Of a stretch of DNA of 11,320 nt, positions 1 through 7,204 are shown one piece after another (the first letter of the stretch is position 1; every line of letters begins with the position of its first letter). The DNA is taken from positions 1-11,320 of the forward strand of contig DATAOC010000113.1 of assembly GCA_036265915.1 (NCBI GenBank). The letters run 5' to 3'. Both the position numbers and the translations under genes were made by a program. Source of the stretch: AR12 sp036265915. GTDB taxonomy: Bacteria > Methylomirabilota > Methylomirabilia > Rokubacteriales > CSP1-6. A model generated the notes under the pieces. That model had not been told where the DNA came from, made no database searches, and saw only the letters and a list, made by a program, of their open reading frames with translations.

Positions 1-1662
1 GTCGAGGCGCTGCTGGCCGATCCCGCCACGGTCACGACCCCGCCGCCGGCAGCGTCAGCGCCCGCGGTGCCCGGCGCCGGCAATTTCGCGAGCGAGCCGC
101 ACGCCGACTTCGTCAGGGCGGACGAGCGCGCGCGCTTCGCCGCCGCCCTCACCGCGGTTCACGCGCGGCTCGGCGCCGACGTGCCGCTCGTCATCGGCGG
201 GGCGCGCGTGGAGACCGCCGAGGTTCTCGTCTCCGTGAACCCCTCGCGACCCGCGGAGATCGTGGGCCGCGCCGCGGCCGCCGGCCCGGCCGAGGTCGAC
301 CGGGCGGTGGCGGCGGCCGCGCGGGCGTTTGCCGCGTGGCGCGATGCCGGGGTGGACGCGCGGGCCGCCGTGCTCGGACGCGTGGCCGCGCTGCTGCGCG
401 AGCGGCGCGCCGAGCTCGCCGCGTGGATCGTGTACGAGGCGGGCAAGCCATGGCCGGAGGCCGACGGCGACGTCGCCGAGGCCATCGACTTCGTCGAGTA
501 CTACCGCGCGCAGGCCCAGGAGCTCGAGCGCCCGGTGACGCTCGGTCACCTGCGCGGGGAGGTCAACCACTACACGCGCGAGCCGCGCGGCGTGGTGGCC
601 GTCATTTCGCCGTGGAATTTTCCGCTGGCGATCCTGACCGGCATGACGTCGGCGGCGCTCGCCACCGGCAACACGGTGGTGATGAAGCCGGCGGAGCAGA
701 CGCCCGTCATCGCCGCGCGCTTGATGGACATCTTCGAGGCGGCCGGCCTGCCTCCCGGCGTCGTGAACTATCTGCCCGGTCGCGGTGAGGTCGCCGGCGA
801 CCGGCTCGTGCGCCACCGGGACGTGAGCCTGATCGTCTTCACCGGCTCGCAGGACGTCGGCACGCGGATCTATGCGACGGCGGCCGCCACGCCGGGCGCG
901 CGGATGCTGAAGCGCGTGGTGGCCGAGATGGGCGGCAAGAACGCCATCATCGTGGACGACGACGCCGATCTCGACGAGGCGGTGCAGGGCATCGTCGCCT
1001 CGGCCTTCGGCTACGCGGGACAGAAGTGCTCGGCGTGCTCACGCGTGATCGGCGTCGGCCGCGTGTACCGACGCCTGGTGGAGCGCCTGGCCGACGCCGC
1101 GCGCACGCTGCCGATGGGTCCGGCCGCGGCGCCGGGCACTGTGGTCGGCCCGCTCATCGACGAGGCGTCACGCGAGCGCGTGCTCGGGTACGTCGATCTC
1201 GGCAAGCGGCTCGCGCAGCCGGTGCTCGTGCGGGACGTCGATCCCGTCCTGGCTGCGCTCGGGGGGTACTACGTCGCCCCGGCAATCTTCGCCGACGTGC
1301 CGCTCACCTGCGGCCTGGCGCGTGAGGAGATCTTCGGACCCGTGCTCTCCTGCATGGCGGCCGAGTCGTTCGAGCAGGCGCTTTCCATCGCGACCGACAT
1401 CGATTTCGCGCTGACGGGCGGGGTGTTCTCGCGTAGCCCCGTCCGCGTGGCGCAGGCGCGCCAGGTGTTCCGCGTCGGTAACCTCTATATCAACCGCGCG
1501 ACGACCGGCGCCCGCGTCGGACGCCAGCCGTTCGGAGGCCGCCAGCTGTCGGGCATCGGCTACCAGGCGGGCGGGCCGGACTATCTGCTGCAGTTCGTGG
1601 AGACGCGCGTGGTGAGCGAGAACACGCTGCGGAGAGGATTCGCGTCGAACGAGCTGGCGTGA
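1..1662 (+). CDS. putA: L-glutamate gamma-semialdehyde (P5C) dehydrogenase, 5'-truncated; probable C-terminal half of a PutA-type fusion
   Basis: This enzyme oxidises glutamate-5-semialdehyde (from delta-1-pyrroline-5-carboxylate) to glutamate with NAD+, the second step of proline breakdown. The aldehyde dehydrogenase fold is clear: SPWNFPL with the oxyanion Asn at bases 616-618, the FTGSQDVGTR cofactor segment near 838, the general-base Glu in AEMGGKN at 925-927, the catalytic Cys in GQKCSACSR at 1027-1029, and EEIFGPVL near 1324. GQKCSACSR is typical of RocA/PutA-type P5C dehydrogenases. The frame is open to base 1, and residues before the first possible GTG (base 67) read as a Pro/Ala-rich linker (VEALLADP at the window edge) followed by NFASEPHADF. 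That looks like the junction between a proline dehydrogenase domain and this one, so I take the frame as continuing upstream; GTG 67 is an internal codon. There is no extra C-terminal domain: the protein ends shortly after the VSENTLRRGF tail. The enzyme family is certain; the fusion is inferred. Confidence 0.9.
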   Translation, partial: VEALLADPATVTTPPPAASAPAVPGAGNFASEPHADFVRADERARFAAALTAVHARLGADVPLVIGGARVETAEVLVSVNPSRPAEIVGRAAAAGPAEVDRAVAAAARAFAAWRDAGVDARAAVLGRVAALLRERRAELAAWIVYEAGKPWPEADGDVAEAIDFVEYYRAQAQELERPVTLGHLRGEVNHYTREPRGVVAVISPWNFPLAILTGMTSAALATGNTVVMKPAEQTPVIAARLMDIFEAAGLPPGVVNYLPGRGEVAGDRLVRHRDVSLIVFTGSQDVGTRIYATAAATPGARMLKRVVAEMGGKNAIIVDDDADLDEAVQGIVASAFGYAGQKCSACSRVIGVGRVYRRLVERLADAARTLPMGPAAAPGTVVGPLIDEASRERVLGYVDLGKRLAQPVLVRDVDPVLAALGGYYVAPAIFADVPLTCGLAREEIFGPVLSCMAAESFEQALSIATDIDFALTGGVFSRSPVRVAQARQVFRVGNLYINRATTGARVGRQPFGGRQLSGIGYQAGGPDYLLQFVETRVVSENTLRRGFASNELA

Positions 1663-1730
1663 CGGATCGGCGTCGACACGCGGGCGTGCGCCGGACATCG
1701 AGCGGGCCGCCGCGACGACGCGCGGGGGCG

Positions 1731-2033
1731 CTAGGCGGAGGCGGTACGCGCGCGCGGAACCCGGAGGCTCGGCTCGAGTCTTCGCTTCACCGTCGGACGC
1801 GCCTGGCGATGGAACAGCGCGCACCAGCGGCGGTTGTCCTCGCCTCCGGCCTCACCGCTGCCGGCTGGATAGCTTTCCATCGCGACCGCCTCGTCGTCGG
1901 CGCCGCCCGACACCGGCGTGTGCGCGGAGCACCACCGGACGTCGAGAATCTCGGAGCTCGGGTCGGTGTCCGGCTCACACGAAGGGCAGTAAGGTCGCGC
2001 GACCGAAGGTGTGTCCCTGATGGCTTCCGTCAT
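1731..2033 (-). CDS. Small Cys/His protein with likely zinc-binding site, function unknown
   Basis: A 100-residue protein that I cannot assign a function. Cys16 and Cys19 (YCPSCEPDTDP) and Cys35 and His38 (RWCSAHTP) make a CxxC-15-CxxH arrangement suitable for one zinc ion. A second Cys/His pair, Cys71 and His75, lies in NRRWCALFHR. The middle is acidic and Gly-rich, and the last 20 residues are basic and low in complexity. The composition and ordered motifs are unlike a chance reading of the opposite strand, and an AAAGGAG box precedes it. Two ATGs are possible (2039 and 2033). AAAGGAG abuts the first and lies 6 bases before the second, so I choose 2033. The gene runs tail-to-tail with the dehydrogenase (68-base gap) and is divergent from the LLM oxidoreductase. 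It could be a zinc-ribbon-like regulator or a structural protein. The sequence shows no DNA-binding or catalytic motif. Confidence 0.62.
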   Translation of the reverse strand: MTEAIRDTPSVARPYCPSCEPDTDPSSEILDVRWCSAHTPVSGGADDEAVAMESYPAGSGEAGGEDNRRWCALFHRQARPTVKRRLEPSLRVPRARTASA

Positions 2034-2039
2034 CGCCAT

Positions 2040-2046
2040 CTCCTTT
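2040..2046 (-). promoter_or_regulatory. Ribosome binding site AAAGGAG deciding the start of the small Cys/His gene
   Basis: On the minus strand AAAGGAG is followed directly by ATGGCGATG. A 6-base spacer to the second ATG (2033) is normal, while zero spacing to the first (2039) is not usable, so initiation at 2033 is favoured. Confidence 0.6.
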
Positions 2047-2123
2047 AAAAAACTCTAGCGCACAAGACTCCCGGGAAACGAAAACTATCTCCGTCGGCGC
2101 CAACCTCCTGCTGGTGCAACGGC

Positions 2124-2158
2124 TTCCCGCCTGGCGGCGTTCCCGGTATCCTGACGCG
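2124..2158 (+). promoter_or_regulatory. Putative promoter of the LLM oxidoreductase gene, leaderless type
   Basis: TATCCT at 2147-2152 (three changes or fewer from TATAAT) ends 6 bases before the GTG at 2159, which places the expected transcription start at or within a base or two of the start codon. There is no Shine-Dalgarno-like purine run upstream of the GTG. The -35 position at 17-bp spacing (TTCCCG, 2124-2129) is weak. An 11-bp dyad CCGCC-T-GGCGG (2127-2137) lies in the spacer. The claim rests mainly on the -10 position and on similar arrangements elsewhere in this window. Confidence 0.45.
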
Positions 2159-3157
2159 GTGCGAACGCGCTGGGGCCTGACCGTCCCCCTGAGCGGCATC
2201 CCGCTGTCCGAGCACGAGGCTGTCTTTCGGCGCGCCGAGGCGCTCGGCTACACCGATTTCTGGTCGGCAGAGTCGGACGTCGACCCGTGGATCTGCCTGG
2301 CCCTCGGCGCCGCCTGGACACAGAGCGCCACGCTCGGCACTGCCATCGTCGGCGTCTTCAGCCGTGGACCGGCCATCATCGCCATGGGTGCGGCAGCGAT
2401 GGGTGAAGCCGCACCAGGGAGATTCGTCCTGGGTGTCGGCTCCGGCTCGAATGTGACAGTCGAGCGTTGGAACGGCGGACACTTCGACAGGCCGCTGACA
2501 CGGGTGACCGAAGTCGTGCAGGCCGTTCGTCAGGCGCTGGACGGTGTCCCGGTCAACGTCGATGGCCGGACACTAAAGGTGTCAGGTTTCAGGCTGGGGC
2601 GGCCGGCGCCATCTCGGGTGCCGATCTACGTGGCCGCGCTGCAGGAGCGCATGGTGCGACAGGCCGTGCGCGTCGCCGACGGGCTCATCACGAACTGGCT
2701 GTCGGCCGATGACGTGCGGCAGGTGGCCGACGTGGTGCGCGACGAAGCGCGCAAGGTGGGCAAGGATCCCGCTGCGTTTCCGATTCTCTGTCGCATCAGC
2801 GTCTGCCCGACGCGCGAGCCGCGCGCGCGCGAGCAGTTCCGCCGCGCGGTCACCGCCTACCTGAATGTGCCGGTGTACCGGCGCTTTCACGAGTGGCTCG
2901 GCCGGGGCAGCGCGCTCGCGGAGATGAATCGCCGCTGGGACGCCGGCGATCGCAAGGGCGCGCTGGCCGCCGTCCCCGAGCGCGCCATCGACGACCTCGC
3001 CGTGATCGGCACGCCGGACGAGTGCCGTGAGCGCCTGCGGCGCTACGTCGCCAACGGCGTGAGCGTCCCGATCCTCAATTTCATGAATCTCGAGTCCGAT
3101 CCCGCCACGCGCGCCGCCGAGAGCCGCGCGATGCTCGAGGCGCTGGCGCCCGCGTAA
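2159..3157 (+). CDS. LLM-class (luciferase-like) flavin/F420-dependent oxidoreductase
   Basis: A 332-residue protein of the bacterial luciferase-like monooxygenase fold, a TIM barrel that uses FMNH2 or reduced F420. Family features in order are a beta-1 segment RWGLTVPL at the N-terminus, AEALGYTDFWSAES (residues 26-39), a region starting LGTAIVGVFSRGP in which old F420-type members carry a cis-peptide loop, RFVLGVGSGSN, VPIYVAALQERMVRQA with RVADGLITN, and the C-terminal VIGTPDECRERLRRYVANGVSVPIL, typical of F420-dependent members. The length is normal for the family. GTG 2159 is preferred over GTG 2114: the protein then begins directly with the first beta strand, and a -10-like box sits 6 bases upstream; the extra 15 residues would be Arg-rich and unlike the family. 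The substrate is unknown. F420 use is inferred from the C-terminal pattern, and an FMN-dependent member cannot be excluded. It appears to be a single-gene unit. Confidence 0.85.
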   Translation: MRTRWGLTVPLSGIPLSEHEAVFRRAEALGYTDFWSAESDVDPWICLALGAAWTQSATLGTAIVGVFSRGPAIIAMGAAAMGEAAPGRFVLGVGSGSNVTVERWNGGHFDRPLTRVTEVVQAVRQALDGVPVNVDGRTLKVSGFRLGRPAPSRVPIYVAALQERMVRQAVRVADGLITNWLSADDVRQVADVVRDEARKVGKDPAAFPILCRISVCPTREPRAREQFRRAVTAYLNVPVYRRFHEWLGRGSALAEMNRRWDAGDRKGALAAVPERAIDDLAVIGTPDECRERLRRYVANGVSVPILNFMNLESDPATRAAESRAMLEALAPA

Positions 3158-3169
3158 CCGTCGCGCTCC

Positions 3170-3206
3170 TTGACGCCCCGTCGGGCGTCGTCTAGCCTCG
3201 CCCCCG
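3170..3206 (+). promoter_or_regulatory. Promoter of the ABC importer operon, leaderless type
   Basis: TTGACG at 3170-3175 (5 of 6 to the -35 consensus) and TAGCCT at 3193-3198 are separated by exactly 17 bp. The -10 box ends 7 bases before GTG 3206, so transcription would start at about the start codon. No Shine-Dalgarno sequence precedes the GTG. This is the best promoter in the window by match to sigma-70 consensus spacing. Confidence 0.6.
3172..3189. repeat. Perfect 7-bp inverted repeat (GACGCCC-CGTC-GGGCGTC) inside the ABC operon promoter
   Basis: The two 7-base arms flank a 4-base centre. The dyad overlaps the -35 box and fills most of the -35/-10 spacer, a position where a bound repressor would block RNA polymerase. 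It also begins 15 bases after the LLM stop codon, so in RNA it could form a GC-rich hairpin ending that transcript; no U-run follows, so a classical intrinsic terminator is not complete. Confidence 0.55.
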
Positions 3207-4195
3207 TGTCCGCCATCGCCGTCCGCCACGTCGGCAAGGCCTGGGGCGCGACTCGCGCGGTGGACGACGTCTCGTTCGAGGTGGCCGAAGGCACGCTGGC
3301 GGTGCTGCTCGGTCCTTCGGGCTGCGGCAAATCAACGACGCTACGGCTCATCGCCGGCCTCGAGCACGTGAGCGCCGGCCAGGTCTTCATCGGCGGCCGC
3401 GACGTCACCGCGCTGCCGCCGGTCCAGCGCAACATCGCGATGGTGTTCCAGTCCTACGCGCTGTTTCCGCATCTCACCGTGGCCGAAAATCTGGTATTCG
3501 GCCTCCGCGTGCGGCGGGTCCGCGCCGCCGAGCGGACCGAGCGTCTTGCGCGTGTGGCCGAACTGCTCGGCCTGCAGGCGCTGCTGGCGCGCAAGCCCTG
3601 GCAGCTCTCGGGAGGACAGCAGCAGCGCGTCGCGCTCGGGCGCGCGATCATCGCCGAGCGGCGCGTGTGCCTGATGGACGAGCCGCTGTCGAACCTCGAC
3701 GCGCAGCTGCGCGGTGACATGCGGCGCGAGATCCGCACGCTGCAGCAGAAGCTCGGGATGACGATGGTCTACGTCACGCACGATCAGGTCGAGGCCATGA
3801 CGATGGCCGATCAGGTCATCCTGCTGCGCAACGGGCGCGTCGAGCAGGATGCGCCGCCCGCCGAGCTGTACGCGCGGCCGGCCACGACGTTTGCCGCGCG
3901 CTTCGTGGGCACGCCACCGATGAACCTGCTACGACTCGACGACGTCCGCGGCCGGCTCATCGGCGTCCGCCCCGAGGACATCCGGCTGGCGGACAGCGGC
4001 ATGCCGGCGAGAGTGACCGCGGTCGAATATCTCGGGCCCGACACCATCGTCACGTGCGCGACCGCCACCGATACCGTCGCCGTGCGGGCACCGGGACGCG
4101 TGGAGCTGGCGGAGGGCAAGACCGCGCATCTCACCTGGGCCGTGGCGGCCCAGCACGAGTTCGATGCGGCGAGCGGCGCCCGCCTGGCCCGCTGA
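3206..4195 (+). CDS. ABC transporter ATP-binding protein, UgpC/MalK family
   Basis: A 329-residue cytoplasmic ATPase that powers import through the two permeases encoded downstream. All motifs are present: Walker A GPSGCGKST (36-44), Q-loop Gln82 in VFQSYALFPH, signature LSGGQQQR (134-141), Walker B VCLMDEP (154-160), D-loop SNLD (162-165) and H-loop His192 in VYVTHDQVEAMTMAD. The C-terminal part contains FVGTPPMN and GVRPEDIRL, which mark the TOBE/regulatory region of carbohydrate-type (CUT1) ATPases. At 329 residues it is slightly shorter than the usual 350-370, because the last TOBE segment is compact. GTG 3206 is chosen because the protein then starts with the first beta strand and a good promoter lies immediately upstream; an upstream GTG-like extension (from 3170) would run through the promoter. 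It is the first gene of the operon, 22 bases before the binding-protein gene. Confidence 0.93.
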   Translation: MSAIAVRHVGKAWGATRAVDDVSFEVAEGTLAVLLGPSGCGKSTTLRLIAGLEHVSAGQVFIGGRDVTALPPVQRNIAMVFQSYALFPHLTVAENLVFGLRVRRVRAAERTERLARVAELLGLQALLARKPWQLSGGQQQRVALGRAIIAERRVCLMDEPLSNLDAQLRGDMRREIRTLQQKLGMTMVYVTHDQVEAMTMADQVILLRNGRVEQDAPPAELYARPATTFAARFVGTPPMNLLRLDDVRGRLIGVRPEDIRLADSGMPARVTAVEYLGPDTIVTCATATDTVAVRAPGRVELAEGKTAHLTWAVAAQHEFDAASGARLAR

Positions 4196-4205
4196 GCCGA
4201 CGTCC

Positions 4206-4213
4206 GGAGGAGG
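4206..4213 (+). promoter_or_regulatory. Strong ribosome binding site GGAGGAGG of the binding-protein gene
   Basis: GGAGGAGG ends 4 bases before ATG 4218 and fixes that start. The frame is open further upstream, but that part overlaps the ATPase gene and would not give a signal peptide. The strength fits the high expression usually needed for periplasmic binding proteins. Confidence 0.7.
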
Positions 4214-4217
4214 ACGC

Positions 4218-5510
4218 ATGCGATTCGCGAGACTGACGGCAGCAATGCTCACGCTGATGCTGGCCGGGCTGGCCGGCGGGGCGGCGGCGCAGCCGGCCAC
4301 GGAGATCACGTTCTACTACCCGATCGCCGTCGGCGGGCCGATCACGAAGATCGTCGACGGGTACGCCGAGCAGTTCGAGCGAGAGCATCCGGGCATCAAG
4401 GTGAAGCCGGTCTACACGGGGACGTATCAGGAAAGCATCGTGAAGGCGCTGACCGCGCACAAGAGCAACGAGCCGCCCACGACGGCCATCTTGCTCTCGA
4501 CCGACATGTTCACGCTCATCGACGAGGACGCCGTGGTGCCGTGGGACGAGCTCGCCAAATCGGCCGAGGATCAGGCGTGGGTCAAATCGTTCTTCCCAGC
4601 GTTCATGAAAAATAGCCAGACGGGCGGCCGCACGTGGGGCATTCCCTTCCAGCGGTCGACCATCGTCCTCTACTGGAACAAGGAGGCGTTCAAGGAGGCC
4701 GGTCTCGACCCGAGCCGGCCGCCGGCCACGTGGACCGAGCAGGTCGACTTCGCGAAGAAGCTCACCAGGCGCGACGCCAGCGGCAACGTGACGCAGTGGG
4801 GCGTCCAGGTGCCGTCGTCCGGCTTCCCCTACTGGCTCTTCCAGGGCTTCACGACGCAGAACGACGTGCTGCTCATGAACGAGGCGGGCAACCAGACGTA
4901 CTACGACAAGCCGGCTGTGGTCGATGCGCTGCAGTACTGGGTCGACCTGAGCGGCAAGCACAAGGTCATGGCGCCCGGTGTGATCGAGTGGGGCACGACG
5001 CCGAAGGACTTCTTCGAGCGCAAGACGGCCATGATGTGGACGACCACCGGCAACCTCACCAACGTCCGCGCCAACGCGAAGTTCGACTTCGGCGTGGCCA
5101 TGCTGCCGGCGGGCAAGCGCCGCGGCTCGCCCACGGGCGGCGGCAACTTCTACGTCTTCAAGAAGGCTTCGTCGGCGCAGCAGCAGGCGGCGGTGAAGTT
5201 CGCCAAGTGGATGACCTCACCGGAGCGCGCGGCGCAGTGGGGCATCGACACCGGCTACGTCGCCGTGCGTCCGGACGCCTGGCAGACACCCGCGATGAAG
5301 AAGTACGTCGACGGCTTTCCCGCCGCGGCGGTGGCGCGCGATCAGCTGCAGTACGCCGTGGCCGAGCTGTCCACGCACGAGAACCAGCGCGTGACCAAGG
5401 CGTTGAACGACGGCCTGCAGGCGGCGCTCACCGGCGCCAAGTCCCCGGCGCAGGCCATGAAGGACGCGCAGGCGGAGGCGGACCGGATCCTGCGTCCCTA
5501 CCGGCGATAG
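4218..5510 (+). CDS. Periplasmic substrate-binding protein of the ABC importer (UgpB-like, family 1)
   Basis: A 430-residue secreted binding protein that delivers substrate to the permeases. Residues 1 to about 24 form a Sec signal peptide (MRFARL, then a hydrophobic Leu/Ala core) with a likely cleavage after GGAAA. There is no lipobox Cys, so the protein should be free in the periplasm. The mature part has the family-1 pattern: ITFYYPIAVGG, FEREHPGIKVKPVYTGTY, GIPFQRSTIVLYWNKEAFKEAGLDP, a region with MMWTTTGN, MLPAGKRRGSPTGGGNF and AVKFAKWMTSPERAAQWG, then a helical C-terminus ending ADRILRPYRR. Length and order are close to sn-glycerol-3-phosphate binding protein UgpB and related sugar-binding proteins. 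The ligand cannot be predicted from these motifs: this family binds polyols, sugars, phosphodiesters and other compounds. Confidence 0.92.
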   Translation: MRFARLTAAMLTLMLAGLAGGAAAQPATEITFYYPIAVGGPITKIVDGYAEQFEREHPGIKVKPVYTGTYQESIVKALTAHKSNEPPTTAILLSTDMFTLIDEDAVVPWDELAKSAEDQAWVKSFFPAFMKNSQTGGRTWGIPFQRSTIVLYWNKEAFKEAGLDPSRPPATWTEQVDFAKKLTRRDASGNVTQWGVQVPSSGFPYWLFQGFTTQNDVLLMNEAGNQTYYDKPAVVDALQYWVDLSGKHKVMAPGVIEWGTTPKDFFERKTAMMWTTTGNLTNVRANAKFDFGVAMLPAGKRRGSPTGGGNFYVFKKASSAQQQAAVKFAKWMTSPERAAQWGIDTGYVAVRPDAWQTPAMKKYVDGFPAAAVARDQLQYAVAELSTHENQRVTKALNDGLQAALTGAKSPAQAMKDAQAEADRILRPYRR

Positions 5511-5513
5511 CGC

Positions 5514-6392
5514 GTGAGGCACCGTCTCTCGGAGCAGGTCATCGGCTGGCTGCTGGTCTTGCCGGCGGCCGTGCTGCTGGCGGCGTTCACGCACTACCCG
5601 GCGCTGTCGACGCTCTGGAGCTCGCTGTTCTCGACGGCGAGGGCGGGCCGCCCCGCGGTCTGGATCGGCTGGGACCACTACCTGGCCCTCGCCTCCGACG
5701 CCGTCTTCTGGCAGTCGCTGCGGAACAATGCGCTCTTCGCCCTCGGGACGATTCCGACCTCGATGGCGCTCGCGCTCGCCATGGCCCTGCTCGTCAACGG
5801 CCGCCTGCGCGGACGCGCGCTCATGCGCCTGGCGTACTTCACGCCCACCATCCTGCCGATGATCGCCGTGGCCAACATCTGGCTGTTCTTCTACACGCCG
5901 GGCTACGGACTGCTGGAGCAGATCACCGGACGCCTGGGACTGCCGAGCCACAACTGGCTGGGCAGCCGTGACACCGCGCTCGCCTGCCTCATCGTCGTCA
6001 CCGTGTGGAAGGAAGCGGGATTTTTCATGATCTTCTACCTGGCTGCACTGCAGGGCATCGCGCCCGCGCTCGGCGAGGCAGCAGCGGTCGAGGGTGCCGG
6101 GCGCTGGTACGTGTTCCGACGGGTCACCTTCCCGCTCCTGATGCCGACCACGCTGTTCGTGCTGGTCAACGCGGTCATCAACTCCTTCCGCCTGGTGGAC
6201 CACGTCGTGGTCATGACGCGGGGCGGGCCCGACAACGCCTCGTCGCTGCTGCTCTATTACATCTACGACGTCGGCTTCAAGTTCTGGGACACGGGCTATG
6301 CGGCGGCGCTCACCATGGTGCTGCTGGTCATCCTGGCCTCGCTCGCAGTCGGGCAGTTCCTGCTGCTCGAGCGCCGGATCCACTACCGGTGA
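5514..6392 (+). CDS. ABC transporter permease, UgpA/MalF-like
   Basis: A 292-residue inner-membrane permease with six predicted membrane segments, roughly at residues 9-27, 72-95, 106-128, 152-175, 205-220 and 262-283. The EAA loop that contacts the ATPase is at 188-195 (EAAAVEGA), followed by the expected FRRVTFPLLMP. The sequence around SFRLVDHVVVMTRGGPDNAS is typical of the first CUT1 permease. The GTG start is 3 bases after the binding-protein stop codon, and the stop overlaps the next start. It forms a heterodimer with the product of the following gene. Confidence 0.93.
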   Translation: MRHRLSEQVIGWLLVLPAAVLLAAFTHYPALSTLWSSLFSTARAGRPAVWIGWDHYLALASDAVFWQSLRNNALFALGTIPTSMALALAMALLVNGRLRGRALMRLAYFTPTILPMIAVANIWLFFYTPGYGLLEQITGRLGLPSHNWLGSRDTALACLIVVTVWKEAGFFMIFYLAALQGIAPALGEAAAVEGAGRWYVFRRVTFPLLMPTTLFVLVNAVINSFRLVDHVVVMTRGGPDNASSLLLYYIYDVGFKFWDTGYAAALTMVLLVILASLAVGQFLLLERRIHYR

Positions 6393-7189
6393 AGCGCCTG
6401 CCCGAGACGCTCGCGGCCTGGCTGCTCGGTGGCCTCTGGATCCTGCCGCTGGCCTACGCCGCCTGGACGGCCTTCCATCCCCGCGAGTATTCGGCCCGCT
6501 TCGTGCTGACGGCCCCGGTGACGCTGCAAAACTTCGTCGATGCGTGGCAGGCGGCGCCGTTCGCGCGCTATCTCGTGAACACGGTGGCGCTGGTGACGGT
6601 CGTCCTGGCCGCCCAGCTGGTGCTCTGCACGCTGGCCGCGTACGCGTTCGCGCGATTCCGCTTCGCGGGGCGCGACGCAGCATTCCTGCTCGTGCTGGTG
6701 CAGCTGATGATCATGCCCGACGTGCTGATCGTGGAGAACTACCGCACGATGAGCCGTCTCGGCCTGCTCGACACGATCGTCGGCATCGGGCTGCCGTACA
6801 TGGCGTCCGCCTTCGGCATCTTCCTGCTGCGCCAGACGTTCAAGACGGTTCCGACCGAGCTCGACGAGGCGGCACGGGTGGAGGGCAGCGGCGCCCTCGG
6901 CACGCTGTGGCGCGTGTACGTGCCGCTCGCGCGGCCGGTGTACGTCGCCTACGCACTCGTGTCGGTCTCGTACCACTGGAACAACTTTCTGTGGCCGCTG
7001 ATCGTGACCAATTCCGTGACGGCGCGGCCGCTCACGGTCGGACTGCAAGTCTTCTCGTCGACCGACCAGGGGATCGACTGGTCGATCATCACCGCCGCCA
7101 CGCTGCTCACGTCCGGCCCGCTGCTGGTCGCCTTCGTGGTGTTCCAGCGACAGTTCGTGCAGTCCTTCATGCGCGCCGGCATTCGCTGA
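6389..7189 (+). CDS. ABC transporter permease, UgpE/MalG-like
   Basis: A 266-residue inner-membrane permease, partner of the preceding one. The N-terminal membrane segment (about residues 7-25) is followed by VTLQNFVDAWQ and YLVNTVALV, the usual start of the second CUT1 permease. The EAA loop is at 160-166 (EAARVEG), followed by the WRVYVPLARPVYVA segment, then WNNFLWPLIV, a hallmark of MalG/UgpE proteins. The GTG start shares GTGA (6389-6392) with the upstream stop, so the two permeases are translationally coupled, which favours equal amounts of the two subunits. The C-terminal end FQRQFVQSFMRAGIR is typical. The length is normal. Confidence 0.93.
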   Translation: MKRLPETLAAWLLGGLWILPLAYAAWTAFHPREYSARFVLTAPVTLQNFVDAWQAAPFARYLVNTVALVTVVLAAQLVLCTLAAYAFARFRFAGRDAAFLLVLVQLMIMPDVLIVENYRTMSRLGLLDTIVGIGLPYMASAFGIFLLRQTFKTVPTELDEAARVEGSGALGTLWRVYVPLARPVYVAYALVSVSYHWNNFLWPLIVTNSVTARPLTVGLQVFSSTDQGIDWSIITAATLLTSGPLLVAFVVFQRQFVQSFMRAGIR

Positions 7190-7204
7190 CCGGAGGACAC
7201 TGGG

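Noticed and set aside
1669..1692. An imperfect hairpin (GGCG...CACG-CGGG-CGTG-CGCC) after the dehydrogenase stop as a terminator
   Set aside because: The stem is interrupted by a 4-base bulge and no T-run follows; such short GC-rich dyads are frequent by chance in this DNA.
2821..2833. A short run of GC dinucleotides as a simple repeat
   Set aside because: It is inside the LLM gene and encodes the Arg/Ala-rich helix PRAREQFRR; it reflects base composition.
5217..6683. A minus-strand open frame of nearly 490 codons opposite the binding protein and first permease
   Set aside because: Same reason: low-complexity Arg/Gly/Asp-rich translation opposite genes with clear family motifs.
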